NCBI GenBank assembly: GCA_012845835.1
Contig: JABAKD010000013.1
Span: 15,235,016-15,299,015, forward strand
Direction of reading: 5' to 3'
DNA length: 64,000 nucleotides
DNA from: Undaria pinnatifida
Taxonomy: Eukaryota; Sar; Phaeophyceae; Laminariales; Alariaceae
The translations under genes were made by a program, and so were the position numbers. The notes beneath the pieces are model-generated. The model saw nothing but the letters and a program-made list of their open reading frames with translations, ran no database searches and was not told where the DNA came from. Shown piece by piece: positions 21,901 through 33,716 of the stretch; position 1 is the first letter of the stretch, and each line of letters begins with the position of its first letter.

Positions 21901-24900
21901 GGTATGGTGGGGCATGATAGGGTATTATAGGGTGTTATAGGGTATGATAGGGGTATGTATTATAGGGGTATGATAGGGTATGTATACTAGGGTATACTAG
22001 GGTATTGTTACGTGAGGAAGCTCAGAAAAAGAAATGGCGCATCTTTACCGTACTATTAGTAGCATGCGTCTTTTGAGCCTAAGCAATTCTCACCTACTGG
22101 GCTCGTCAACTGAACAACCTCAACTGAACAACCTCAACTGAAAAACCTCAACTGAACAGCCTCATCTGAGCAGCTGCCCAATTTATATATGTACATATGT
22201 ATACTTTGGACCCGATGTGTATTATTCACATGTTATTCGTTAGATACCCAGACTTGCCTGGGATTGTGTATACGGCTTAGCTTACCTGGTACCAGGGTAT
22301 GATTTTTGTTTTGTCAACACCGGCCTTCTGGGTAATGCAATACAATACACTACACCTCCTCCTCACCACAACAAACAGCCTCATCATTTGTTGGTGCTAA
22401 ATCCCCATAGCTCAGCGCGCATGAAAGGGGGTAGGGCTGTTTGGGTGGCAAACGTGTTCAAAGTTAATCTCACCCCACGGCGGACGATTGCACTATGTAT
22501 GTGCTCGCAATGTCGAGGTATATTTATTGACGGTCGTTAATCAACGGTGACCGTCATCGGTCACCGCCATCGGTCTGGTCCGTGACGGTGGTGACGGCGA
22601 TGACGGTGGTACGTCACTTTTTTTTTGTTTGTGTTCGTTTTGTTTTGCGTTGTGTGTTTTTGTTTGGTTGTGAGCCTCTCCCGTTGCCTCTTTCTGTTTG
22701 ACATTCGTATCTCTCGCAGTTCCTTTTGTTTTTTTTATGGTTGTCTGTTGTTGTCTCGCCGATGGTTTCTGTGAGGAGTCTTACGTCTGACCTCAGTTCA
22801 AATGTAGTGTTGCTCGTATCGTAGATGTAGTTTTATGCTATTTCCCACACACCAGGCTTTTGCTCTTTTCCCTAGCTCTTTCTCTTATCATCTTCTTCTT
22901 CTCCTTCCTCTTCCTCTTCCTCTTGTTTTCCTTTTCCTTTTTCTCTTCCTTCTCCTCTCTCTCTCCCTCTGCATCTTTCTCTGTCTTTTCCTCTTGTTCT
23001 TCCTCTCGCTCTTGCTCTTGCTCTTGCTCCTGCTCTTGCTCTTCCGCTTCCTCTCCTTATTGTTCTTGTTTTTGCCCTCCTCTGTCTGTTCTTGTTCTTG
23101 CTCTTCTTTTATTGCTCTCTTGCTCCTTCTCTTGCTCTTGCTCTTGCCCTTGGTCTTTCTTCATTTTCCCTCTTGCTCTTCCGCTCCGCCTTCCTCTTCC
23201 TCTCGTTCTCGTTCTTGTTCGTGTTCTTGTTGTTATTTTTTTTGTTTTTGTTCCTGTTCCTGTTCTTGTTTTTGCCCTTCTTCTTCCTCCCCACCAGATG
23301 TTGCGATGGACGGACCCAGCCACCGAGCTCCTAAAACTACCTCCCGTAGCCGTCCTCACTCTTCACTTCGTCCTCGTATTCCTACCAACCAAGTTACGCC
23401 TCTCGGGCCGCGGCTACGCTTCAACTCCCCTTTCCGCCTCCGCCTCCACCTATACCGGGAAACCCCTTAGCTTTATTTATAAACCAGCAGGGGCGTCACC
23501 CGTTAGGGCTGATGCCGCGCGGAGGGCGGTGGTTACAGGAAAAAACGTTTTGTCGGAAGGTTCTGTGGGAGCGGGGGGGGCAGGGGCTAGCGGTGGGGCG
23601 GTAAGCACTCACTTGGGGAGTGTACCGTCGTATGTGTTCGACGTTGTGCTGCCGAGTGATCCCGCCTTCGATGCCGAGGTGGGTAGGTCGTTTTTTTCTT
23701 TGTTTTTCGTCTGTTTCTGACCAGTTGTTGTTTTTGTTTTCGTCCCTGTTGATGGTTTTTGTTTTTTTTTCGAGTGTTTTTGTTTGCTTGTTTGTTTGTT
23801 TGTTTGTTTGTTTGTTTGTTTGTTTGTTTGTTTGTTTGTTTGTTTGTTTGTTTGTTTGTTTGTTTGTTTGTTTGTTTGTTTGTTTGTTTGTTGTTTGTTC
23901 GTTTGTTCGTTTGTTTGTCTGTTTGTTTGTTTGTTTGTTTATTTGTTTGTTTGTTTTCTGTTTGTCTGTCTGCTTGTTTGTCTGTTTGTTTGTTTGTTTG
24001 TTTTTTGTGCTTGTTTGAGTGTTTGTTTTTGTTTGTTTTGTTTGTGCTTGTTTGTGTTTGTTTGTTGCTTGTTTTTGAAGTCCCCTTGGTTTCGTTTCTG
24101 TGTTTTGTGTTTTGTTTTTGTTCATTGGTTCGTTATTCCATTTTGTTTTCGTTTTGTGGTGATTTATTCTCGTCACAATCGTGGGCACGGTCACCTTCGC
24201 CGATCTGCTATCATACTAGTAAGATTTCAATAGAAACCGACACGTATGGACCTCTAAGTCCATAAGCCAACCATAACCCAACCCTCACCCAACACACCCC
24301 GCCCTCCTGCCGCGACTTCACCAAACGCCGCAGGCGAGGCTAGGAGGATACACCATCGCATACCACGGCTCAAGTCCGGAGAATTTTCACTCCATTCTTA
24401 ACACGGGGCTGCGCGTGATGAGCGGCAGCAGGCTAATGAAGAACGGTGCGGCGTTCGGCAACGGCGTGTGAGTCCCCCCCCCCGCCCCCCCAAAAAGCCC
24501 GAGTCAAAGCAAGTTTCTCCCCACAAGGACGGGGTTTCCCCAACCCAAGCGATTCTATGAGATATCCCGCCCCTCTCCTCGCCCTCCCCATTGAGACCCC
24601 CCGCCCCTCCCCCTCCTCCCCGCTCCCCCTCCTCTCCTACACCCCCTCCCTCCGGCTCCATCTCACTCCCGCCCGTCGCCCGCTCGGCACGGCGCCTACC
24701 AATATGAATAGTTAATATATACCCCCCCCCCCCCCGCTTCCCTCCACGCACAAACAAGCACAAACCCACGCCCCTTCCGCTGCCTCTCCCCTCCTCCTCC
24801 CTCCCCCCGTCGCCCCTCCCCCTGTCGCCCCCCCCCCGGGCCCGCCCCTCTGTCGCCGTGACTTCCACTCTCCACCATTGCACCTATTATTCACAATATT

Positions 24901-26665
24901 AATAGCTACCTTTCCGGGAGTCGCAAGGCCGCCGCGGCTTTCGCATGCAGGGGGGACGGAACCGGAACAACGGTGTGGCCCAAAAGCGCTTTCGGAGCGG
25001 GCGGCACGGAGAGCTTCATGGCATCTTTAAGCAGCGGGGGGCGAAAGAAGTTTGGGTACCGCGTGGTGGCCAAGTGTCGCGTCCTCAAAGGAGACGGCGT
25101 CAAAGAGGTGAAATATAGTTGTATTTGAAATATATGTTTTTTTTCGACGGGTCTAAGAAGTGAAGTCTGAAATCTGGTTCTTTTTTACCTAGCCAAGAAG
25201 GTGAAACATCGTTAGTTTTGAAGTGGCCGAATGTCTCGCTCTCAAAGGCGACGGGACCATAGAGGTCAAACGTGGTTATTTAAAATATGTTATATTTGAC
25301 GACCATGGTTGTGTGAAGTATTAGTGTTATACTTCGTACTTGACGAATGTGAGTATATATTTTGACGATGTCGAAGAGGTGAAATGTGGGTACTAGTGAT
25401 TTTTTTTTTTTTTTTGCGTGGTCCAAAAGGTGTATGGTTATATTTGACGCCAAAGAGGGTAAATCTGGTCGTTTTTGAGGTGACCAAGTGTCGCATTCTT
25501 CTAAGGCGACGGGGTCAAAGACAGGTGGAGGTGTGTTGTGTGTGTCAATATCAGAAATACGACCGTAGAGGTTTGCGCAAGTTGACGTCAATCTCAGACA
25601 TGTGATGTCCCCAGTATATGACGAGTGCTAGCGTTGGGGATAGCACGTTTTGGCGAAAGATAACAATTGACTGACGACCGGAGTCCTTAAGTAACAGCCA
25701 AATAACAAATAACGAACTGAACCACAACATCGCCGGAATACCATTTGGGCTTCACAAGATAATTCGCTGTTGTATAACTAAACTAGATCATGGGATTGTT
25801 TACGTCATTGCACTTTCATGTTTCGTACAAGCCAGTTTCAAGGTGAGGTAAAGAGCTTGTCAGGTGATCGCAGGAAAGACCTCACGGTTTTAGCTGCACT
25901 CGTACCGCAGCACACGCCGTTATAGCCGTTACGTACGGGGGTGTTCTGCTTGACCCCCCCCCAGTGCAGATTTCGTTTAATTTTCTTTCTATTTACGTCG
26001 TACTTCGAAGTATGTATTTAGAGTGAAAGTCGTCCGTCTCACTGACCCCTTTTGACCCCCTTTTTCGCCCCCGTTCAGCTCCATCTGCCATGTCGACCCG
26101 ACCAAATAATGCCATTTATTTTGTATTTGCGTTGTTGTCACCGTCGCGACAACCGCTGTGCGTGCCCCCTCCCTCCCCACCCGACCCCCCCGCTCCCTTA
26201 TCAACCACCCGACCCGCCCCCCGTCCCCTCCACCCCTGCCCCCGCCACCCCCGCCCGTCCCTCCCGCCCGCTCGCTCGCTCGGGCAGATCGAAGGGTGGG
26301 GGGAAGAAGAGACCTACTTCGTTGTTTCAGACACTTCCAGGGTACGCGTGGAATCACTCCTCCTTTTCGACGAAGGCCAACTTTCAGAATCCGGTGCAAG
26401 CGCCACCTCCGCCACCAAAAATACGCCTAAAGTAGAAAAGCAGGTTAATACTAAGGCAAGCGAGGGCAAGGGTGGGAAAGGGGCACAGTGTCAGGGTCGA
26501 GGTGTGAGTGGTGCGGCGCGTAGAGTGTATCGACCTAGGGTAGCGGCGGCGGCTGGGGCGGGTAACGCCTGGTCTCCGGACGCGGATGGCGTAGCTGTGA
26601 AGATTTTTCACCCTTGCGTTGTGGTTTTGGCCGCGCTTGGTGTCCTGCTTGTTACGTTTTCCTAG
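18960..26665 (+). CDS. PARP16: PARP16-like mono-ADP-ribosyltransferase, tail-anchored, multi-exon
   Basis: Exons 18960-19094, 19734-19996, 21498-21606, 23298-23678, 24334-24467, 24906-25107 and 26288-26665 join in consistent phase to about 533 residues. The PARP16 N-terminal helical domain is seen as DLLLTFLGMAVSSYR joined to RDTVSSPFP. The catalytic domain has YHGSSPENFHSILNTGL (NAD-binding His), FGNGVYLSGS (Tyr) and ETYFVVSD, where Tyr replaces Glu as in PARP16-type mono-transferases. The C-terminus ends in one hydrophobic segment, HPCVVVLAALGVLLVTF, consistent with the ER tail anchor of PARP16, which modifies ER stress sensors (family knowledge). The first two exons form an N-terminal extension of about 110 residues that I do not recognise. 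Exon 23298-23678 carries an Ala/Gly/Ser-rich insertion. The 5' end may extend to 14398. Confidence 0.8.
19465..19520. repeat. CTCATATAG tandem repeat
   Basis: Perfect 10-bp-scale units (AGCTCATATAGCTCATATAG) lie inside the first recognised intron of the PARP16-like gene. Surrounding TAGCTCAGTGGCTATG words at 19380-19690 are looser copies. Confidence 0.6.
20280..20895. repeat. Degenerate array including copies of exon 19734-19996 donor edge
   Basis: Units with the core ACCACTGAGCTAACAGTCAGC, then CGGACCCC and TTGTGCTTTTGTTTGA, recur six to seven times. Two units contain decayed copies of the exon's last 25 bases and donor: TCGGCACGGCCCTCTCTTCG at about 20390 and TCGACATGGCCGTCTCTTCG at about 20636. 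The parent is TCGGAATGGCCGTTTCTTCT. Confidence 0.65.
21780..22170. repeat. TATAGTATCATTTA / GGGTATTATA and CAACTGAACAACCT repeats
   Basis: Two adjacent tandem tracts in the intron after exon 21498-21606. The first is AT-rich with unit about 10-14 bp. The second (22105-22165) is a 14-bp unit repeated about five times. Confidence 0.7.
22840..23290. repeat. 450-bp pyrimidine tract before an exon
   Basis: Almost pure C/T on the plus strand with imperfect CTCTTG and CTTCCT units, ending seven bases before the acceptor of exon 23298-23678. It is effectively a giant polypyrimidine tract. The serine/leucine-rich frames across it are artefacts of composition. Confidence 0.85.
23778..24085. repeat. 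(TTTG)n microsatellite
   Basis: About 300 bp of nearly perfect TTTG tetranucleotides with a few interruptions, 100 bp downstream of PARP16-like exon 23298-23678. It is followed by pyrimidine-rich sequence up to the next exon. Confidence 0.95.
25190..25540 (+). repeat. Decayed copies of PARP16-like exon 24906-25107 3' edge
   Basis: The exon's last 50 bases (core GTGGCCAAGTGTCGC, CTCAAAGGAGACGG, GTCAAAGAG then GTGAAA) are repeated at about 25225-25290 and 25470-25535. Looser fragments (AAGAAGGTGAAA, AAGAGGTGAAATG, CAAAAGGTG) lie between. All copies are frame-broken. Confidence 0.7.
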
Positions 26666-26965
26666 TGTACGGAGCGGGGGGGGAAGGTGTAGTCAGTTTG
26701 TGTATGGCCGTACTCGTAGCATCATAGACCCTCGCATCCCTAGTATGCCGGGAGGGGCGCTGTTTGTGCTGTTTGTTACTTTTTCCTGGTCAAGGGCGGG
26801 CGGGGGTAAGGGGGCTGCGGAGCTGTTTGTTGCGTTTTCCTAGTGTAAAGAGAGGGAGGGTTGGGGGAGCGTAGGGGCGGGCGGCGCTATATCTTACGTT
26901 TTTCTTGGGTATGGAGGGGGAGGTGGGAAGGGAGAGAGCTGTTTGTTAAAGTTTTCCTATTGCAC
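26640..26965 (+). repeat. Repeated copies of the terminal PARP16-like coding end
   Basis: The last codons and stop (CTTGTTACGTTTTCCTAG) recur downstream at about 26770-26790, 26824-26845, 26890-26905 and 26940-26960, within G-rich units of 50-110 bp. The copies lie in the 3' flank and carry no further protein. Confidence 0.65.
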
Positions 26966-27075
26966 ACTGCAAGGAGGTGGGGGTGGGGGTGGGGAACGGG
27001 GGGAAGGGGGAGGGGCGGGGGGGGGGGGGGAAGGGGGAGGGGCGGGGGGGGGGGGGGGGGGGGGGGGGGTGACGG
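26965..27075. repeat. G-run tract
   Basis: Long runs of G broken by single A, T or C bases on the plus strand. Multiple G4 patterns are present. It lies 300 bp after the PARP16-like stop. 27075-29630 shows no gene or repeat I can support, apart from a short (TA)n at 28620-28640. Confidence 0.85.
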
Positions 27076-29634
27076 ATCAGGTGTAAGGATTTTGGCCCTG
27101 AAGGCATATCTTAGAGGGGTGAAGGGTCGAGGGCCAGGGGGTGCTTGATGTGTGGCGTGTAAACAGTTTGCCCCTGGCAAGCGTTACCTTGGAGGAGCGG
27201 AGGAGCAGACTATGTGCGGTGAAGTGTGTCAGGTCTGGTTGGAGTAGACGAGTGTAGCAGTAGGACCTGCAGTAGAGCTCGTAGTACGGTAGGAAGTTTG
27301 TCCCATGTGGTTTAACCCTTTTGCGTCCGCTAAAATGATCCACCTCGAAGTTTAATGTATACAGTTGTACCCTAAAATTGATCCACCTTTTGTGTGATTT
27401 GGCCAAGTTGGTGCCCAAAGCCTAAGACTGTTGTCGAGTTCCAAGGGGGTGACAGACATCATCAGTAGGTAGAACGTTTGTTCCGCTGGCTATGATGTGG
27501 CTCGTAGGATGTGTGCGAATCCCTAAACGAAAATGTGTTGAGCTGCATTGGCCGTTGTCAGCTGCATTGGGTGTTAACGCGTCGCGCGGGACTGCATGGC
27601 ACCATCAGGTATTAGTGCATTTCTAGAGTGTCGTGGGGAATACCTGGTATATGTTACCGACTTTGGAGGGATTATGTTGTTCCCCAACACATTCTCTAAG
27701 AAAGCGAGCCGCACCACCGCTGAATTTTGTGGATGCCGTCGATAACTTTGGTGAGGAGAATCCAGGGGTAACGAAAATCACGAACCCGAGCTGAAAAGTC
27801 GCCTTTCCCGGCAATTCTACAAGCTTTTCGAAGGGCGTCCCTATGATACATGTTTTTGTGCGGTGTCACTACATCCTTTGTTTCAAGGCGTTTCTATACA
27901 TACGCTTATTTGTGGGGGGGTTCTAAAATACATTGCTCCGTAGGACCTGTGCTTTGCTTTCGTCCAGCGCGCCTACTTGGAGTCCACGGACTGTAAAATA
28001 AAACCAAAATCCATTTGTTTTATCCAACCCCCCCAGCTTCTGGTCGGAACCCATGATCCCATCCGGACCTGAGCCTCCAAACTGACCCCGATATACTTTG
28101 ACACACGGGTAGCGGGGATGTTATACCCCCCGTTTTGTTCCGAGTAGGGTAGTTGACAATTAAATGGCGGCGTACCGCGAAGTAATCAGGCGCAACAACA
28201 CCAGAAAGACTTGCAAAACTATGATACGAGCTAGCCAATGGCGCGAGTGGCCCTTTGAGCGCTCGCAACCGCGTAGTTACGCTGGAGTTTGGTTTGGCGT
28301 TGAAATTATGCCCCCGGTGTGAGGTCTGTCCTCTGCTGTGTTGTTGTTGCTGTTTTTGTACTGCTGCTGCCGGTGGGCTTGCTTGCGATGATGGCTCGGT
28401 GCTTGGAAGAAAATGAAGGTCGACCACATGTCACGCGATCGGGAAGCCTGTGACAGCGTCGGTGGGGTGGCAGGGTAATTGCTGCTGGTTCGAGCTACAC
28501 CGAGCGGCTTGCTGTAGTTAGGTCGGGCGTTGCGATGATGGCAGAGGTTGCGTTCTGCTGCCGCGTCTATGTGTGTGTTGCCTCGGGTGCGGGGCGGGTG
28601 CTTTGGCAGGTTGGAGCCAATATATATATATATATAATATATGTGGTGGCCACAAGACGGTGCGTCTCGGGAGGATCTTTTATGATTAATGTATATTTTC
28701 ACTTCAAGGAATTACTCACCATACACACCACAAAACATTCATGTTGACGAGATGGGAACAGCCAGTACAGTAGTGTCACTGTGGGATAGTGCCGATTGCC
28801 GCCATAATGCCGGTACTTCCGTCCGTTACAGCAAGGATCTTCAGGAATGTGTCGGATTTTTTCCCAAAAAACGGTATACCGTGGACATTTGGTGTGCTTT
28901 GGAGTACATGTATGTCACACATGAGCATAACAACGCTCGTTCTTACCATGCGCACTATGCCAGGAAACGGTACACCATGGAAAATTCGCTCAGTGAGACG
29001 TGAATGTTGCTTTTGCCGTGTTAGCAGCGTTCATTTCCTTGAACTGGCGTATACAAAAACGGTATTATACCGTTTGATGGCATTTGGCTTTCCAGACGGC
29101 CAGACGGACAGACGAACGGACAGCTTGGCAATATCGGCGACAGAAACCGCAGTAAACTGTGGAATTATCATAGTATCGACGCTGGATCAAGCCGTGGACA
29201 CCGCTTTGGTCGAGCCGGTCTATAATACCTGTTGCTCAGCCCATATTATTGGAGAGAAACTGTGTAAGTGTGTGACCGTGGACTAAGGTAAAGGCGATGG
29301 GCTAAGGTGATAACAACAGCTTTGTCCCGGTCGTTCCTACATCGTGATAACCGCTTTGTCCCGGTCGTTCCTACATCCACTCACTGCCAGGTGTCCCTCC
29401 GGTATTTGCAGGGCGTTCCTTATATATATGCAAAGCTTGTTCCAAAGCTGTTGATTTTATTCTTTGGTTGCTCCTTTTGCATACGTTGTTGGACGGGCCA
29501 CACCCTGACACACAAGGTGCCGAGCACAAACCACGTCAGCGGCTGTTGTCATGCGTTTTCATAACAATCCAAACAAGCCACAGCTAGGAGCTTTGACCCC
29601 TTCGGGTATAGGGCTTCAGAGGGGACATCGACGA

Positions 29635-29795
<161 letters not shown>

Positions 29796-30824
29796 TTTTT
29801 TTGCCCTCCGACAATATAGCGGAGATGCCGTTCCGATGTAAATCGAATATCCTTCCATAAAGCAGTAGTATGTACGAAGTCGAATAATCCCTCCATAAAG
29901 CAGTGGTATATTCTGCCAACCATTTCCCCATTTCATTTCCTTTCCCCACATCTTCTCCTTTCATCTGCTTCCTATATTGACGATTCCAGAATCCGCCACA
30001 CGATGCAGCAACCGGGACGCCGGATAGAGGGTGTGTTCACTAGCGTGTTCACGAGTGTGTCCACTAGTGTGTTCACTAGTGTGTTGAAACCGCAACGGTA
30101 GGAGCTATATCACACACGCACCGCGTTCTCATACTAGTAATAGCATAACAGGTGCTGCTCAACGCTCCACCTAGACGGTCGATAATAATATCGAAATCTC
30201 GTGTTTTTGGCCGATATACACGGGCCTCAAAAGGGTTGACGAACATCACAATAAGTCAGAACTTTGGACTTTAATGCATCAAAATACGTCACACCTAGTG
30301 GAGGCTTCAACGCATCCCGGCACGCAAGGTGTCGAGCATAGAAACGTGAAAAGAAAATTACGCCACAGCTAGTGGGTTCAATGCACCCCGACGCACAAGG
30401 CGTCGAACATAGAACACATGATAGTCAAAAATAAGCCACAGTTACAGTAAAGACTGTCATTGTTTAGTGACCCGGGGGCGTGCGACAAAAAAGAGAAAAC
30501 GACACCACCCCCCTAAAGGGTCAGAATGCAAAAACCAACCGGAGAGACAGGGTGACGAGGAAAATGAAGAAAATGACCTTGTTCAGTGACTTTGGGCTAG
30601 GTTTATAAGGGAATTTAGCTTATGTGAGAACATCATCAACATCATCATCCATCAATGCTCCATGACCAGATCCAGCTTCAGCTCTAGCTCCATCCTTGGA
30701 CTTCAGTGGAGACTGGTTCGCCTTTACCGGGTTTTCTGACCACTGGCATTGATGGAGCTTCTGCCAGAGCTTTGGCCTTCGCAAACAACGCCGATGGTTT
30801 CAATTTGATGACTATTATTTAGAT

Positions 30825-31163
30825 TTGAAAGACAGTTTCCCTTGGCAAGGTCCCCACGGTTTCAATTTGAAGACCTGCGATGCATGTGCAACCGCCTACC
30901 AGATACTAAAAGCTGTTGCCGATGACAACAAACCGCGGGGAAGAGTATTCCGCCTCCTAACAAAAGAAAAAATCGAACGTTTACACGTCCCCCACCTTCG
31001 CTACCCCGCGCCGAACATACCCCCATACCTCAAAGTACTAAATTTGACGACCCACAAAACACCACAAAACTGCGCGACGCAATGCGACGCCATGGGACGC
31101 TATGCGACACCAAGAATACCACTGGGCGCGCTCATGAGACGCGGTACGACAGCATGCAGGTAA
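30825..31163 (+). other. Open frame of 112 codons, unrecognised (repeated at 33928-34266)
   Basis: It begins at ATG and reads KDSFPWQGPHGFNLKTCDAC and a lysine/proline-rich continuation. The composition is protein-like, but there is no recognisable family, splice partner or codon evidence. It could be an exon, a relic of a mobile element or chance. It occurs identically in the second copy of the 2.6-kb block. Confidence 0.2.
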
Positions 31164-31775
31164 AGTGGCCACGCATGCCCACCGTCAAAAACGCGAGAGT
31201 AGTGAAATGGGTTACAACGCATACATGGTCTCCTAGAGCCTGGGCTCTGCCAGGCGAGGCTTACCGCGCAACACCCGCCAGGGTTACGTGTACTCATATA
31301 TTGTACGGCCGTAGTGTCAAGGCCACAGTGGTATGACCCTCGCATCCCGAGAATGCCGGGACGGAGAACGTCGGCGGACTCAGCACTCGCTGAACCCGAT
31401 CAACCCTCGAGCAGCACGCAGGCACCGGACCCCCTTTGGTACTCGCGGACGGACAGGAGCGTACGAGCGCGACAAAAACTACGCAAAAAAAGAACACCGG
31501 TTGTGATCGCACTTGCGCCATATATCCACTGGGATCCCCCCTCGCGCAGCGTCCCTCTGGAGACTGCACACCGGTTGTGATCGCACTTGCGCCACATCCT
31601 CAATAAGACCTGCCCTCCCCCCTCCCCCCGCGGCGGCCTTCTGAAAGCTCTAGTGCACTTCGACGATGGCCTCGAGTTCAACTGGCATGTCCAGGGGTAA
31701 CGAGCTGGTACCCACAGCTGATCGGGCGTGAACGCCCTTCTCCCCAAACGTCTGGTACTCATGCACAAGAAAATA

Positions 31776-32010
31776 ATAGCAGCAACAGCAGCAGCAGCGG
31801 CAGCAGTGCCAGAGGTAGCAGCAACAGGAACAGCAACAGGAACAGCAACAGGAACAGCAGCGGCAGCAACATAAATATCAGCAGCAACGGCAACAGCAGT
31901 AAAGCAAAAGCAGCAGCAGAACCAGTTGCAGTAGCAGAAGCGAAAACAACAGCCGTGCCAGCAGCAGCAGCAACAGCAGAGACAGCAACAGCAGAGCAGC
32001 GGCGGGAAAG
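31776..32010. repeat. Imperfect CAG/CAA trinucleotide tract
   Basis: About 230 bp of AGCAGCAACAG-type triplets, repeated at 34879-35113 in the other block. In the intact gene it lies in the last intron of the minus-strand RidA gene, just upstream of the last exon. The 287-codon minus-strand frame across it (31400-32263) is a by-product. Confidence 0.85.
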
Positions 32011-33216
32011 CAGCGCGGTAGACCAGGGTCGGTGTTGGGAAACTATTTATAACAGAGTCGAGTCGGAGAGAGACGTGTAGTGTGAGTGTGTAGCGGTGTA
32101 GTGGTGTAGAGGTGTAGTGTAAATATGCCCTGAGCCTAGGAGGGAGATGTTCGGCGTCAATGGAAGTTGGCAGACAGGGAATGCCGTCATGCGCATTTTT
32201 GCCGCGAAGTACGTGATTTACAGCGAATTCACTAAAACGAGTGTCAAATACATCGAAAATCACAATATATCAAACAGCACAAGTGTGAGTTTGTTTTTAC
32301 TTGACAGCTAGTTATTAGCTGAGTGGCGAAGTAAGAATACCGCACCTCGGACAGATCACGATATAGATCATATATATATCATATAAATCATGTAGATCAT
32401 CAACAGTAGAATCTGTATATGCCTTTATGATATGTTGTGCAGGATCTGTACATACAGAGTACAGACTCAGCCCAAGAAACATGTGTTAGATCGTGCAGGT
32501 CGTACGGCTCCCACCCGGAAACACGAGCCAGACCATACAGATCTTCCCTGAAATATCTACCAGGTAGATCATCAAGTGGAGATCGGTGGTCCATCCGACG
32601 TGTGAAGAATACCAACTGACTTTAGTATTTCTCCATTTCGAGCTACGAGCGCAACAGTCGACACAACAGCACAGAACTCCGCCAATTGCCTTGAGGAAAT
32701 AACTAGGAAATAACTGTAATACCTCGCGGCTTGCGTCGGTGATTGAAACGCTGCGCTGGTGGTCTAGTGGAAAGGACAAAGGACAACACACAATAAAAAA
32801 CAAGGACGCACATTTCCCCGTAGCGGAAATTACCGGAAATTAATACGAGCCTAAGAAAAAAAACGTTTATCAGCGAAAATTCAGCATATCCCCTATCCCC
32901 CGACAAATACTGCCTCTGTATCGTATGGAATCCGCTGAACATTTTGAAAACATGAAATTCGGTGACGGATCCAATTTGTTCTCACAGTCACCGAACAAAA
33001 AAGACGGTATCGGGGAGCAATAATTCCCACCTCGGCCAAGAGGTCGCTGGCGCCGTTGACGACCTTAGCCTGCCCCGTGAAACCGTCGACACATTGCACC
33101 GTAACCGTTCAGCTTTACTATTCGCGCTACTCGGTCGAGGTCGCCTAGTTGGTCTGACAGTTTAGAGGGAGGGACGCAGGCAGGAGGGCAAGGCAGAAGC
33201 AACAGTAGTAGCGACA

Positions 33217-33716
33217 NNNNNNNNNNNNNNNNNNNNNNNNNNNNNNNNNNNNNNNNNNNNNNNNNNNNNNNNNNNNNNNNNNNNNNNNNNNNNNNNNNNN
33301 NNNNNNNNNNNNNNNNNNNNNNNNNNNNNNNNNNNNNNNNNNNNNNNNNNNNNNNNNNNNNNNNNNNNNNNNNNNNNNNNNNNNNNNNNNNNNNNNNNNN
33401 NNNNNNNNNNNNNNNNNNNNNNNNNNNNNNNNNNNNNNNNNNNNNNNNNNNNNNNNNNNNNNNNNNNNNNNNNNNNNNNNNNNNNNNNNNNNNNNNNNNN
33501 NNNNNNNNNNNNNNNNNNNNNNNNNNNNNNNNNNNNNNNNNNNNNNNNNNNNNNNNNNNNNNNNNNNNNNNNNNNNNNNNNNNNNNNNNNNNNNNNNNNN
33601 NNNNNNNNNNNNNNNNNNNNNNNNNNNNNNNNNNNNNNNNNNNNNNNNNNNNNNNNNNNNNNNNNNNNNNNNNNNNNNNNNNNNNNNNNNNNNNNNNNNN
33701 NNNNNNNNNNNNNNNN
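33217..33716. other. Assembly gap, 500 N
   Basis: Exactly 500 N, the usual placeholder for a gap of unknown size, between the two copies of the 2.6-kb block. Confidence 1.

Larger units (their letters stand above)
30614..33216. repeat. 2.6-kb block duplicated across the gap, left copy
   Basis: Matches 33717-36316 base for base, except for three 1-bp indels (an A-run near 32858, an extra C near 33102, an extra A near 33191) and one substitution. The differences cluster at the end facing the N run. It contains copies of RidA minus-strand exons 4 and 5 (31650-31751 and about 33030-33155). The extra C breaks the reading frame of exon 4. Most probably a redundant contig end rather than a real duplication. 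Confidence 0.9.

Noticed and set aside
23496-24265. Long Cys/Phe/Val/Leu and Lys/Gln/Thr/Asn-rich frames
   Set aside because: Pure by-products of the TTTG tetranucleotide repeat; apart from the PARP16-like exon end at 23678 nothing is coding.
31400-32263. 287-codon minus-strand frame
   Set aside because: It spans a CAG/CAA tract and overlaps a RidA exon in another frame; low complexity and no family similarity.
31650-33155. A third RidA gene on the left of the gap
   Set aside because: Exons 4-5 only, near-identical to the right-hand copy, with a frame-breaking C near the contig end; best explained as an assembly duplicate.
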